Shown here piece by piece: positions 46,201 through 58,043 of a stretch of 64,000 nucleotides of DNA. The translations under genes were made by a program, and so were the position numbers. The DNA is taken from assembly GCA_000708835.1 (NCBI GenBank), contig DF237113.1, forward strand, positions 1-64,000, in the 5' to 3' direction. The notes below the pieces were generated by a model. That model ran no database searches. It was not told where the DNA came from and worked only from the letters and a program-made list of their open reading frames with translations. The number at the start of each line of letters is the position of its first letter. Positions within the stretch are counted from its first letter, which is position 1. This stretch comes from Klebsormidium nitens. Taxonomy: Eukaryota; Streptophyta; Klebsormidiophyceae; Klebsormidiales; Klebsormidiaceae.

Positions 46201-48665
46201 CGAAACCGCTTCTGAAGCTGAACCGGATTGCCCCGTTTTGCCATCGAAGTGCACAAGCTGCCCGGCAACTGTCTTGACTAAAGTGACGTCACGCCCATAC
46301 ACGAGCGGGCCCCCGAGCTCCTCCGAGGCCTCCCGCAACGCCGTGATGACGTCACACTCCTCGGCGGCTGGGGAGGGGCATCCGACTGCCCCTTCCAGGA
46401 ACTCAAAGAACTCTTCTGAATCTTCCGAACCCTTTACCCCACTCAGGGGCCACGGAAAGCCCCTTCCGTCAGCCTCAGGCTCCTTACTCGTATCAGCTGG
46501 AAAGAACGCCGGCCGCTGTTCCCACACCGTTTGCAGAAAACCCCCCAACCCCGCCGCCCCAAAACCGACCAGAGTCCCAAAGCCCGAGCGTGCTTCTTCG
46601 ATAGCAGTGCCGTGGGCCTCCGCACTGGCAGTGACGTCATTCTCGAAGCTGAAGTCAGCAGCACCCCCCTCGAGGGAGAACCTTGCGGCCAGCGCGCAGA
46701 CTTTAGCCGTCTGTTTCGGGGACAGTTCACCTCTGATTTCAGCATCGCTAGTTGCTGACGAGAGTGCCTCAAGGGCCAGGGAGGACCTGCCACGTGGCAG
46801 CTCGCCAATGGCTGGAGCGGCTTGACAAAAGAGCAGCGCGAAGATGGCGTCGAGCAGGGGGAATAAGGCGGTAGGGGTGTTGGATGCTCTTCGTTTGCGT
46901 TTCCTGGGGGTGGTGGGGCAGGTGGGAGCAAGGTCGATGAGGCGGTCCCTAGAAGAGCAAGGGTTGGATTAGCGCAGAATGCTCATTGAAGAGGGGTGAT
47001 ATTGTCAACAGCAGGCTTAAGTGACTGCCATTGACTGCAATACTTCATTTTGACAATGAGCGAAGCTGGGCTCACCAACACTATCCAAAAGTGGCTGATT
47101 CAATGGGATTCATGCGGCGTTGCATTAGGGGGAGAGGGAAAGCGATGACATGATGTGCGCGAAGACTAATCAGCATAGTTCAGGTGCTAGGTATACATGA
47201 GCAGAGGCAGCAAAGGCACCTGCATCTTAAGGCTAAGACGTGAAAAGCGGCACTGAAAATTTGACCAAGTCAAACGCTCCTGATTTGCCTTCTGCATTTC
47301 GCACTGCTGTGACGGACATACAGTCAGTAATCAAGAAAGAGGAGACAGGGAGAACAACAAGAAGGAAAAGGAAACATGAAAAACCTTGCAGTGTTGCAAC
47401 CAGACCATATCTTGCCAGCTGGATTGTCTCCCAATCATCCCTCTGTTTCCCACTCTGCTTACTCACATGAGCACTGGGAGCGCCCCTTGTGCAACCAGCG
47501 CTGCGCTCCCCTCGTCTGAGGTCGCCAGATCTGAGAGTGCATTCACACAGGCCTCGAGAACCTTGCCTGAGCCAGCGTCTGCCAGGCATGCCACGAGGGT
47601 GTGAATGAGCCCCTCCTGCTGCGCTAGCGCCCTGTTGCTAGCCAGGGAATGGAGGGCAAGGGCGCCAATGAGTCTGAGTGCAGAGACAGACCTGCAGAAG
47701 GAGGAAATCTTCGGAGACCAGTCAGCGATGAGAGTTTGTCTGGCAGCTTGTTCGCAGTCAGCTTACGAAAGACACCGGACGGACATAAGCCGGGAGAGAG
47801 AAGACGAGAGTTAAAAGATAGACGTGACCAATTCACCCCATATGCGGTCCTTAGAGTTCTTATCTTCAAGGGGCCAGTCCAGCCAACGCTTTCGAAGGCG
47901 ACAGAGGGCCAAAGAAGACAGCTTGAGTGCCTATGACTTCATACCAGACCTTTGGATCCAGGCAGACTAAGTTGAAGACATATTACATAGACCCATGCCT
48001 TCAAATTGAGCTACTGCCATCCTCCAACTACACTGAACAACGCTGCTTAGTGCCGGCCAACTGGGGGCACATGATTGCTGCCCAGCTTTGAGAGACTCTT
48101 AATATTCACTCATCCATCATCTTTGCAACACGAAGTAGCCCCACTCCGCTTCAATCTACCTCCCAAAGTCTCACAAACGACAAAGTATCAGCAAGTACAT
48201 TCTGGAAAAACGGGTCACCCGGCTTATCCTGCGATGAGGGGTGGTGCAACAGAATGTAATCACCGCAAGCCATTTCAAGGAAGCAGATTAGCAATGCTGA
48301 CCCGCCCCAGCCCAAGTTTTTCTTATTGTTCAACTTCTAAGCAACTCAACATTGAGCTCTCTTGCGCAGTAAGTCTCAGCATTGAGTTTGATTGACATGG
48401 TGTTTTGAAAACGAGAAACAACACAACTTTGTTTCAACAAAGGAATGTATCCAACCTCAAATACGTACTTGTTCTTCACTAGAGTTACAAGAACTGAAGG
48501 CATAGGGCGCAGGCAATCAGGGACGCTGGGACCATCTTCTTCCTTCGCAATGGCTCTGCGCAGATGCTTGCAGGCAAGGTCTGCAGCGGCCAGCTTATCT
48601 CCAGTCAGCTGGCCATCCTCCTCACACTGCGAAAGACATCGCCATGCGGCTTCTGCAGCAGCCAT
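43203..48665 (-). CDS. ARM-like repeat plus JmjC (cupin-type) oxygenase, NO66/MINA53-like
   Basis: A probable Fe(II)/2-oxoglutarate ribosomal hydroxylase or demethylase, expected in nucleus/nucleolus. Exons seen: 48665-48469, 47691-47467, 46948-45665, 44973-44750 or extended to about 44712, 44605-44327, a short one near 44060-44031, and 43927-43203. The N-terminal 140 residues look like ARM/HEAT helices (LRLIGALALHSLASN, LEACVNALSDLATSDEG). The JmjC core in exon 3 shows FLQTVWEQRPAFF, then HYDDHCVFVCQLAGSKLWRLYEP with the metal-binding H-x-D, and YIPRGWTHVA with the distal His, ending VTFGVEVEEPF and continuing SWEGFLNAAV. The C-terminal part (ADSIPELRKACLLGAV, about 241 residues) matches the family tail region. 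Exon joins between 44750 and 43927 do not close in phase in my model and need transcript data. The start is divergent from TMEM97. Confidence 0.82.
45079..45380. repeat. Tandem repeats in JmjC intron 3
   Basis: Two units of about 122 bases start at 45079 and 45201 (GGC(C/A)TGACTTCG at each start), and a partial third lies at 45312-45380. Shared words include CTTTTAAGCTGTT, CTCTTTGCACGG and CCGTACGTAGACA. They lie inside the intron and do not include the exon 4 head, so this is plain intronic tandem duplication. Confidence 0.85.
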
Positions 48666-49188
48666 GATTGCTCTGGATACCACATTCGATCACCTGCTTG
48701 CAGAATCTCATGAGCAATCCGAACAGGGGGAAGATGTTTGTTTTGTTAATTCAGGACTCGTCTTCGTATATTATCCAGAAAACTGACCTCTTATGTTTGT
48801 CGCATGGCCTAGCTGAAGCCAACCGGCTCTACCGGTACTTGTATTAAGCCCGGTGAGCTTGGAGGCCATGAGCCCTCACTCTGAACTGCGGCCGGGCGAA
48901 GGAATACTTATACCCGGTTGTTCCTCAATTAAACCCGCTGGATGTACGTGGATCTATGGATCTTAGGTTCGCGTGAATTTATGAGGCTTGCTTGGGCTTG
49001 CTGGGAAATCGGCAGCTTGCCAGTGCTGACCAGCTTCCAACTTCTAAGTTCTAGCAGAAAGGGCGTCATTGTACAATTTTAAAGACAAAGGCGTCATCCA
49101 AAAGACCTTTCGATCAAAACCAAAAGACACCCACCTGCTTAGGAAATCATCAAGACTATTACTTGAGTCTTTAGCGACCGCTCTTGCT
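48666..49188. promoter_or_regulatory. Divergent region between JmjC and TMEM97 genes
   Basis: About 520 bases lie between start codons that point away from each other. A small GC-rich patch with TGCGGCCGGGCGAAGG lies at 48888. No specific element is claimed. Confidence 0.5.
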
Positions 49189-50456
49189 ATGATCGCAGTG
49201 ATGAGCTCCACACCAACGCCCATATGGCGGCGACCAGTAGACCTCTTCTTTGTTCTCTTCTTTGTTGTTCACATTCCCACCGCTGCACTTCTTGACGCTC
49301 AATCGATCCTGCCTAGAGATTGGTTCCATGAAGAGCTTCAAAATCTTATGAAGTCTCATATTGACTCGACTGGAGACCCCCTGGTGTCAGCGAATCCGCC
49401 TTGGTTCAAAGCACTGGTCTGGTGTGAGCTGATTCTCCAAGTGCCCTACTTTGTGGTCGCAACTTATGCATTCATCAGAGGTGAGGAAATTGCGGAGCAC
49501 CCAGATTCTACCGCACATTTGTGTCCGACATTGGCAGCCCCCGCTCATTTCTTCACCCTGGCCGATGCTTCATAACACACTGCAGGAGCCGCTGTCAAAT
49601 CAGCCTTCACAGCCTCTTTGTCTTGAAGCCTTATGAAATGTTCTCATCCGCAAGAGCATATTCATCAGTGCTTGGAAGTCTGCCACCACCACAGTGAGAG
49701 AATCACTAGGTTGCAGCGCCTCTGCGCTCTGCACCCATCAGTGCCACCGCTTGTGTGAGGCACCCGCAAAGCGAAAGTGAGTAAGCTTGTTGACACTCGA
49801 AATCTATCTGCAGAAGTATAAATTGCTGAAATGGTAGCCTTTCCCGGTCCATTGTAGGAAAGAGGTGGATCAGGACGCCAACAATCATGTACTGTGCTCA
49901 CGTAGCTACCACCATGGTGAGTATGCGCATCTTGTTAGAACTTCAATGCAGGGGGTTTCAAGGCTTGGGCTTTCGTTCTTTCAAAGTATTTCTCATGAGC
50001 CCAGACATTTCGATTGGTGTGAGTAAGGCAACTTTTCTTCTGGGCCCTCATCTTATCATCTTATGTGTTGGGGGGCCGGTCTACTGTGTTGCACTGGCAG
50101 CCAGCGCAAGACTAGTCATCGATGATTGTTACATTCCCTATGCGGCTGGATTGACATTTTGGCCTGCTCCATGGGACACTTTTTCAACCAGAAGGAGGTT
50201 TACAAGCTTCTGCTTACTATATCAAGACATCTTGCCTGTGTACTGGGTTGCCAACGTTTGACACTGCTTTGAGGTATTGCAGGTGCCTATCTTCTTTGAG
50301 ATCATGAGTGCCGCTTTGTCGTCAGAAAAACGATCAACTCTTGTTGCTATCTATTTGCCATTTTTGGTCGTCCCGCTCTTATTGTTGGCTCGCGTACTGT
50401 CTAGTAGTCCGGACAAGCTTTTTTGCGCAAAAGAGAAGAATACAAAGAAGGAGTAA
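49189..50456 (+). CDS. TMEM97: TMEM97 / sigma-2 receptor-like EXPERA-domain membrane protein
   Basis: A four-helix ER membrane protein of the EXPERA family, linked in animals to sterol and NPC1 handling. Exons 49189-49480, 49858-49916 and 50283-50456 give 174 residues, almost the human length (176), with matching phases. The N-terminal helix is VDLFFVLFFVVHIPTAALLD. Next come LPRDWFHEELQ, PPWFKALVWCELILQVPYF, and KRWIRTPTIMYCAHVATTM then VPIFFEIM, which is the family core. A last hydrophobic helix (VAIYLPFLVVPLLLLARVL) precedes a Lys-rich tail (CAKEKNTKKE). The first ATG is at 49189; another Met lies four codons later. Its function in algae is inferred only from the family. Confidence 0.93.
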
Positions 50457-51258
50457 GTACTACAGAAGACTGGTCGTGTTGAGGACATATATCATTGATA
50501 TTGCCACATGGTACCGTCAGATTCGTCAGGAACATTGCTTAGAGTCATTCGCAAAGGTGCGTGGATGCCCGCTGCTCTCGGGTGGTGGCAAACGCAACCG
50601 TCAGCCCTCAGTGTGCGTTGGTGCCGGCTGATTTGTTTAACAGAAATGTAAAACAAATGCATGACGGTCATAGCTCGCATGCTTTCTAATACTCTGTGTC
50701 AATCGACGGTGATGCACGCGCAGCAAGCTGGCTCATTTCAGCATATAGTTTCTCTAGGAACTCCTTCGCAGCATATACATACGTGCTGCATGGTATGCCA
50801 GCGGCTGCAGCATGATTATGCATATATAGCTAGGCGGCACATGGGTCATGTGCGCGTCGAATGTGTCACATGCCATGGCGACTCGACATGCAGGCTACTT
50901 CGATCGAATCCAATGTTTCAACATCGAATCACTTAAAGCTAGTCGGACGGTGTAACCAAGCTCACAAAGACTGGCGGCACGATTGGAACATAGCTAGGCG
51001 GCATACTACATGCTGCGCAGTACCGCCGCATCATTCCAATCCACGCTAGATCCTCATCAGATTTGTAGGCTGGCATGACGGTGCAGGAACCGTCATTGGA
51101 TATTTTGCAGGTCTCTCAAACATAAATCTAAAAGTATCGAGTGGCATGACCTCCTTATGATTGGTGCGTGAGTTTGCTATACAAATTCCCACGAGTTCAT
51201 CTTTGGTCAGTCGAAAAACATCGAAATCTCTTCAGACTACTTAGGCTGTCTTCGAATG
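50457..51258. other. Convergent intergenic gap, no gene
   Basis: Tail-to-tail gap between TMEM97 and SPP. I see no supported exon. From about 50650 to 51080 it has the island style, with TAGCTAGGCGGCA appearing at about 50826 and again near 50991, and many CATG and TGCA words. Confidence 0.55.
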
Positions 51259-54200
51259 TCATTTTACCTTCTTAAGTTCTCTATGTTCGTTTGACTCTGT
51301 CTCCCCCTCTGCTTTGATAGCGTCTACCTTCTCCGTCACAGCTGATTCGTCAAACGCTAACAAATGCTTGAACTCCCCGTTCCAAGCGCAGTGCGTTCCT
51401 AGGAAACTGATCACAGCTGGTACGATGTAGAGCAAAGCTGGCTGAGCAGCTTGGAAAACGTTCATGACCACAATCGTCAGCCCTAAACCAAACGTGTATC
51501 CCGCAAAAGATGACCAGAAGTATCGAGGGCCGGTTTTCCGCGACACATCGAACCGGAGAGCCAAGGCGACAAAGATGCCTGCATGACAAGGGGGATGAAG
51601 GCTCAGTGCGTGAAGTATCAGCCTTCCAATTCTTATACCCCAGTTTCACTGGGATCCGTTGGCCACTCAGGTTGGACAGCCACCATCGTCACGAAACAGT
51701 ACACCTTTGTCTGGCACCGAGCTTGTCCGCGCCCAAATGTTAACTAAGTTCTATGTCCTCCACTCGAACAAAGTCAGAGACTTCCTTTCAAACGTGCGAC
51801 ACTCACAATCAGTACGATTCGAACAAGCAACTTGCATGGTCGGACCGAGAAGCAGTTTATGCACGCCTGACGCAATCTTGTAGCCGAACCAGGTCGAAAG
51901 GTAGCCCACGGCTCTGACCTGGAATCACGATATCCCCCAGTCCCAGCATGGAGAAGGGGCGCCCCTCGATGCCCGTTGGGAACAGCAACTGTGGGTGCAA
52001 GAACATTCAGAGCGACTGTTAGTACCGCCCTCGTATCGGTCTCCAAAGAAAAAGCAGTCATGTAGAAGCTGTCTCTGTAGCGACTGTCTCTCCAGCCCCA
52101 GAGCGTTTTGAGCGACGCTGCAACTGGCATGTAACCAACGCCAGCTCGCTTCAAGACTGATCAGAGACTTCTGAGCAGCGACCTAGGACGCTGACGCTTC
52201 AGGCGCAAGAAACAAAATGGGCGTGTGCCGAGCATAAGCGGAAAATGTATGTCGAGCAGATTGGGAACTACCAACCACTCGTAAACTCCCGGTTAATCGT
52301 TCACACCGACATAGTATTAAATTGGAGTTGCCTCAGAATCTTGAGCATGAAGAACCCTCGCAGAAGTTCAAGTGCTCTTCCTGGCCGGCAAATAGCGGGA
52401 ACAGATTTAGGGAGGGGGAAGAGCGGCGGCAATAAGGAAATATGCAACGGGGGCCAGGTCAAGGGGGCCCCCGAGACCGCTTACCTTGATTGGGGCGTCA
52501 AACGACTTGGCCACGCTGACCATGACGGGGGTGCAGAAGACCCAAAAGATGTCGTACACGAAAAGGCCACACTGCAAAAAAAATCAACAAATCGCCGTCA
52601 CATTTCCTTCTTCGAGGCAGGGTCTGCATCAGGCCGCTTCAAGCAGATGGGTACGGGAAAAACTACCCTCACCGTTATGCTGTCACTAGGAGCTGACCGG
52701 ATGCTTAAGGGAAACCCAGAAGCGAGTTGGATACGCTCGAAGCCGCCGCATCTAGAAGATGATCTACAGTATTGACGACTCGTTCCAATTGGACGGATTT
52801 CAATCAGCTGCAAATGGGTCAGAGCCAACTATAACGTCCATGGTACGGCTGCAGTTGCCCTCTCGACCGATTTGAGAAGAACCAGACGGCTCAGATCATC
52901 CCAAGTGCAATACTCCCATCGGCGCTGTCCGCAACGACTCAAGGGTACTACTTACGAGTAGGATGGCGCCGATCTTGAACGACCCTAGAGAAAGCATCTC
53001 AATTCCCTGCAAACACAAGCAGAGAGGTGGATTGGAACAGAGAAGCCTGATGGGGGCGCAGTGCAATTACTGCAGTAATCTCGCGTTACGATCATTGCAT
53101 GCAGCTGTGACCACGCCCAAGGCATGCCGCTAGCCAGCCGGAAATTTGACTAAACTGTAGATTAAAATTCGAGGATGACGTTACACCCATGGAAAGTTTG
53201 TTAAACAATGTGACATGTCAATCGAAGATTTGACCGATGTGACGCGCTGCTATACTTTTCGTACACGATGCCAGAGCAGGGGCCAGAATGTAACCAAGAA
53301 GCAAGTCGTCCAAAGCAACCAGACTTTCGACAAGCGAGCACCAGTCTCGTCGATTGGATGACTGGTAGAAATACTTGCTTGTAATTGCCATCTTCACTTC
53401 CAAAAGCTCGTCAACCGAAGCGAACGAGGTCTTTTAGGAGATAAGTTGAAGAAAATGAATGCAAAGAGCAGGAGCAAATGCTCGAAACAAGACTCAAACC
53501 TGGTCCAAGGTGATGAAAAACGAACAATTGTCCGCTTTCGGAGAGTCAAAATTAGCCTCAAAAGCTGCTTCGTGTGAGAGCGTAAGGTATTCGCATCTTG
53601 CTCGAAAACACCAATAAAACGCACCTTCGAATGTCGGAATTTCAAACACAATCCCCAAAGAAAACCGTTCGGAAGCATCACTCTGGATTACGACCGTCGC
53701 ACCTGTATAGAGAACGCCAGCCCGAGCGCGTTGTTCGCCAGCCAGTGCTTCTCCATGAAGTACCATGCACAGAAGGCGGTGCTCGGGATGGCCGCAAAGA
53801 CCTGGGCGTAGTCGAGCTCGAGATCGACGGCTGCAAACAACGCGACAAAAGTATTCTCTCTGAGATCCAAGGCTGCAGAAAACCGTAGGGAAACGCAGTC
53901 GAGTTCGAAATCGACGGCTGCAAGTATAGCGAAGGAGCTACTCCAATCAAGGCAAGAAACTCGCGGAGTTGTCTCAAAGCACACCATCCGTGTGGTCTGA
54001 TTTCGGTATCTACTCGCAGCAGAGAGAGGGCTGAGGTAACTTTCATCAGATGGCGGTGGGATCAAAGTGTGTACGTAAGATGCTCAAGCTTTGATTGACT
54101 GATTGACAGGAGCAGAAGGTGCCACATGAGACCAGGAAGTGAGGGAGAGGACACAACCTCAACCCAAAGTGACGAGTCAAAGTCAGATTAGGGCTTGGAT

Positions 54201-56055
54201 ATCACTTTCGGGTATTATGACTGTCGACGACTTGAATAGTGGCACTTTACAGGGAATGCCAAGCACTTGCGCTGCCTCCTCCTGCGCGGCAAACTGCCTC
54301 TCACCTCCGATGAACGGGAGCGTCAGAGCCGGGACTCGCTTCTCATGCCACGACTTCGGAAGGAAGAAAAGGAATGAGACGATGGTGGCACTGCAAAGAT
54401 CATAGAAGGCGGCTTTGGCATGGGCGTTGGAGTGGTTTCACAAGCACGAGGGGATTACGAATGATTTGACGGAAATATGCAGCATTTCTTCCGTCGGGTG
54501 CTCGCTTAAATTGTCCAACATCTTCTCTCTAATTTATCAACGATTCTGAAGGACAAGGCACATGTGCAGAATCTAGGAATTGGCTTGGCAACATGCTCTG
54601 CAAAGGACAAGCTCCGCGGCCTTTCTGCAATTATCGAAAGCAAGATCTGCCTCGATTTGCTGTTGTCAGGTCAATCGCTCTTGCTGCTGGCTTCCTATGC
54701 GAGGCTCCATCTTTTTTGAATATTGAAGCGATTGTTTGTTTCAAGGCACCGTAGAGCCAGCACAAAGGAATTGATACTGAGTCCTCACCTAAGGGCCAAA
54801 ACGCCCAGGCAGACAAAATACAGTGTCAAGACGGTGTTGACCAGATCCTTTGGTAGGAACTTGAAGAGCAGGAAGAGGGAAAAGAGGACTGCGCTGCCGA
54901 TCAGGGGGAATCGAAGCGCGGCATCCCTCGACATGGTTTCCTGAGCACAAGAAGCAAAAGTCAGCCTCAATCTAACGAAGCTGGGCATTTTGACTTTCTT
55001 TGCACCGGTCGCGGAGGAAGACTTAAGTCACGAAAACGGCAAAAGCTTCGCATCTTAATGATTCTTCAGGCAAAGGTACCCAAAGAGAACCGGAGGAAGA
55101 GCCGGACCGTAGACTACTTGTCGCAGCTGGTTAATCACAACATGAGAATGAAGAAGGTCCTAGGGGATGGCTTTATTAACACCACCGCTTCGCAACATCG
55201 TGCTCTGACCTCAGATGTAAAGAACAAACCTGATCTAAGAGCCACAAGTCCGACGTGTGTATCTCTATGATGGATTTTGTCAAGCGCGAGCCAGCGAACT
55301 CCAACGTCGCAGCCCCGTTCAGGAATCGAGTGTCATGAAGAGATAGTTGTGTCCCAGCAGGTAGTTGCTCAAAGAAAATTTCACCACCATCTTTTTTCTC
55401 CACTCTAAATACTTTTGTTCACCACAGAAAGAGCTGGGGTGCGTGAGCGCCCCTGAAGACTCACCGTGGGAGGCATGGGCTTGACCGAGCGTAGGCACCC
55501 GATGAGGACCGTCAGGCATGCGGTGATGACAACATTGTAATTTGAGTTGACTGTCATCACAAGCGGTAGCAGTGACACACCTGGAGGGTCGAGGACAGTA
55601 GAAGTTACACCAAGGGCATAACGAGTAGCTGAATTTTGAAAGAGGTCAGTTCACAGGTAATCTAAAAAAGGTGGACATCATTGCACTTTGCGTGCAAAGC
55701 TTTCCACAAACTCGGAGTAGGGTTCACCATGACGTGCCTCTCTTTGATGTGCCTAGCGGCCAGCCAGCCACATGCTTCAGCTGCTAGGGGCAAAGTGCAA
55801 ACAGCAGTAGATCCTTCCAACATGTATGTTCGGGACCGCCACTGGTTATCAAGTCCAACTGGTGCGGGAAATTGGATCAATAATCATGTGACAGCAAGAT
55901 AAATGAGAGCACGCAAAGCTGTCTGATGATGCAGTTGAAGTGTGCCACCGGTGACATGACTCGCACGCTTCTTTCCTTGCCGCTTCAGACCTCTCACCTG
56001 TCAGAGCTGCAAATGCAACATTCTCCAGCCGAGCGATCCAATCGAGGGGCGCCAT
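51259..56055 (-). CDS. SPP: Signal peptide peptidase (intramembrane aspartyl protease)
   Basis: An ER membrane protease that cleaves leftover signal peptides within the bilayer. Exons 56055-55998, 55580-55465, 54940-54789, 54390-54305, 53830-53703, 53006-52956, 52571-52485, 51988-51919 and 51578-51259 give 355 residues with all phases matching (Arabidopsis 344). Catalytic motifs are present: LFVYDIFWVF with Asp about 204, MLGLGDIVIPG with Asp about 245, and QPALLYIVP (PAL about 296-298). Other conserved stretches are ETMSRDAALRFPLIGSA, FCAWYFMEKHWLANN, ALRFDVSR and IVVMNVFQAAQ. The C-terminus ends KKVK, a dilysine ER-retrieval signal. Intron 4 carries two exon-head echoes. The gene is divergent from PRAF across a 2-kb gap. 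Confidence 0.97.
53811..53935 (-). repeat. Exon-head echo array in SPP intron 4 (2 copies)
   Basis: Exon 5 starts with the codons for AVDLELDYAQV (junction 53830/53831). Equivalent junctions lie at about 53872 and 53917, spaced 42 and 45 bases. The copies would read AALDLREN and AAVDFELDCV. The farther copy is more complete than the nearer. Both keep a CAG acceptor on the coding strand. Confidence 0.88.
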
Positions 56056-58043
56056 GATTTCAGTCACCAGATGTAGGTTGCTCCCTTCCAAAAAGCTTCT
56101 CAGAGCTGCCGAGTCCCCTTTGAACCACTCCTAATGCTCTGAACAAGGCAAATGCCTACTCAATTGGCTCTGCCTTTTAGGTAACTCCCTTTATTGCAAG
56201 CTCTTAACCCGCCATGGAAAGACGAGTAGCACATGTGATCTCCCAGAAGAGCTACAATGATCAGTGCATACAACGCCACTGCTTCCTGTAGAGCTAAACC
56301 CTTGCCCACGCTCCAGAACGAATGCTGATCAATGCTTCCTGCACTGGGTGCAGCAATTGCCACATGGACTTTCACGACAGTGGACATGCATCATAGGTAA
56401 TCATGTGCCAGCTGAACGAAATTTCAATGAATTCTTGCACTGTTGCAGCTAGATCCATTAATTCATACCTAGTCGAGCGTCAACTCGTAAGTTGTAACCC
56501 AGATCTCGTAACAGGACCCCAAAACTTAAAGGTTACGCCGTACACATATCAGTTCACCAGGTACCGTTGTACCGTCATTTGCCAATACTGGTCCAGCAAT
56601 CCCCTTAAAGATATTTCATCCCAACACATCCACATAATACATAGCTTGCCTTCAAAATGCCCGGTCACCATAACCCGAAATGGTAACCCAAGGGACTTAC
56701 GAGCCCCGGATCCCTACCCACCCTACCTACCATACCAACCAAAACCATTCCCCGGCCTTCGGACCTAACAGGAGACAAGCAACAAAGCGAGACAAGGGAT
56801 CGAGTTGCCACAATATCGTATGACTTTAGACCAACATGGGTAATACATTATGTATTTTATAGGACGGGTTTTAATGTGTTACAAATTAGAGAGAAGTTGG
56901 TTACGTCGAAACCGGTATCGACATTGGAATGATGTTGACCACGTTGAAATTGCAAAAAGTTTGGGAGGCATGCAGAGAGGCGCGGTGTACTTCCCCACCT
57001 GGGCCCAACCTGGGGCCAGATGCCAATGCCAATGGTGAAGGGCCACGGACCACGGTTCCACCCTTCAGGCATTCCTCGAAGCAGCAGGAAGGCCCGAGTA
57101 CCCCGCGCTAGAGGCAATGCCCAGTTTATGCTGAGTTTGCTAGGTTGTTGATGTCAGAGATCTGCAAAGGATTCAATCCAGAGAATTTTCACGGATAAGA
57201 CTTGATCCTGGGTGCATTCTGCAATGGGTACAGGCGTGGGCACTGTTCACAATTGCATTTTGATGAGCGTTAAGGGGAAAATAGGGACTTTGTCAGGAAG
57301 ACTTGATTTCCTGACTGTCTGCGTGTAGGAGGGTTCTGACGGCGGGAATTGCCGGTCTTCCAGACTCGAAGAGACGCAGTCCTTGCTGCCGAGGAACGGA
57401 TTGAATTGGTTGGACTTGAGCAGTCAAATGGGATTGGCTGCAACTAGAACTTGAAGGATCGAGGACTTAAGACCCATTAGAAAGCTATTTGACACTTGCG
57501 CACAATTTACGCAGCCGCCGTTGGAAAGAGATTGGGAGTACTTGAGAAGACCCTGTGATATGCAGATGCAATAGCCTAAGGTCAGGGATTGATGGTGAGT
57601 CACTGCCTTTCTTTGATGCAATTAGGAAACTGCTTGTCAAGTTGTTAGGATTGATCTGACATGGTCCAATGTAACTTGATCACTCTCTGATTGTCCCATC
57701 ATTGGTAGCTTAGCATAGGAGTACAACCCAATCCTTTCCTATCAGATGTTTTACCTTCAGCTGTCCATCGAAGATCAGAGTGCGCTGCAAAGCCATCTGT
57801 GGAACTTGTTTTCATTTGCGGATCTTACTAAGTAAGAACAGCGATTTCAAAGATGTGGAGCACTTCACTTCAAGGGGCTCTAGGGTTCTGCCATTGCCCA
57901 TGTGCACATTTATGTCAGACTAGCAACTACTTCTTGGTTGGCTCTCCACAGAGCAGTCATTAACTGCATTGAGAACTATTCTCAAAAACGGCGACCAGCA
58001 GACCTGCTGAGAATCTGCAGGCATGTTTACTCGAGGGGGGGCG
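56056..58043. other. Divergent intergenic region between SPP and PRAF
   Basis: Two kilobases between start codons that point apart, so both promoters should lie here. I find no supported exon. It contains the C-rich repeat copy at 56680-56810; the rest shows nothing that I can interpret. Confidence 0.5.
56680..56810. repeat. C-rich dispersed repeat, copy 3, with TIR-like right end
   Basis: Contains CCCTACCCACCCTACCTACC and CCCCGGCC, then CCTAACAGGAGACAAG and GTTGCCA. The order matches the element at 16004-16175, with GGAGACAAG and TTGCCA at the right end. The left terminal repeat was not found. Confidence 0.55.

Noticed and set aside
46004-46825. 273-codon plus-strand open frame
   Set aside because: It is antisense to the JmjC exon, has no recognisable motif, and mirrors the codon pattern of the real gene.
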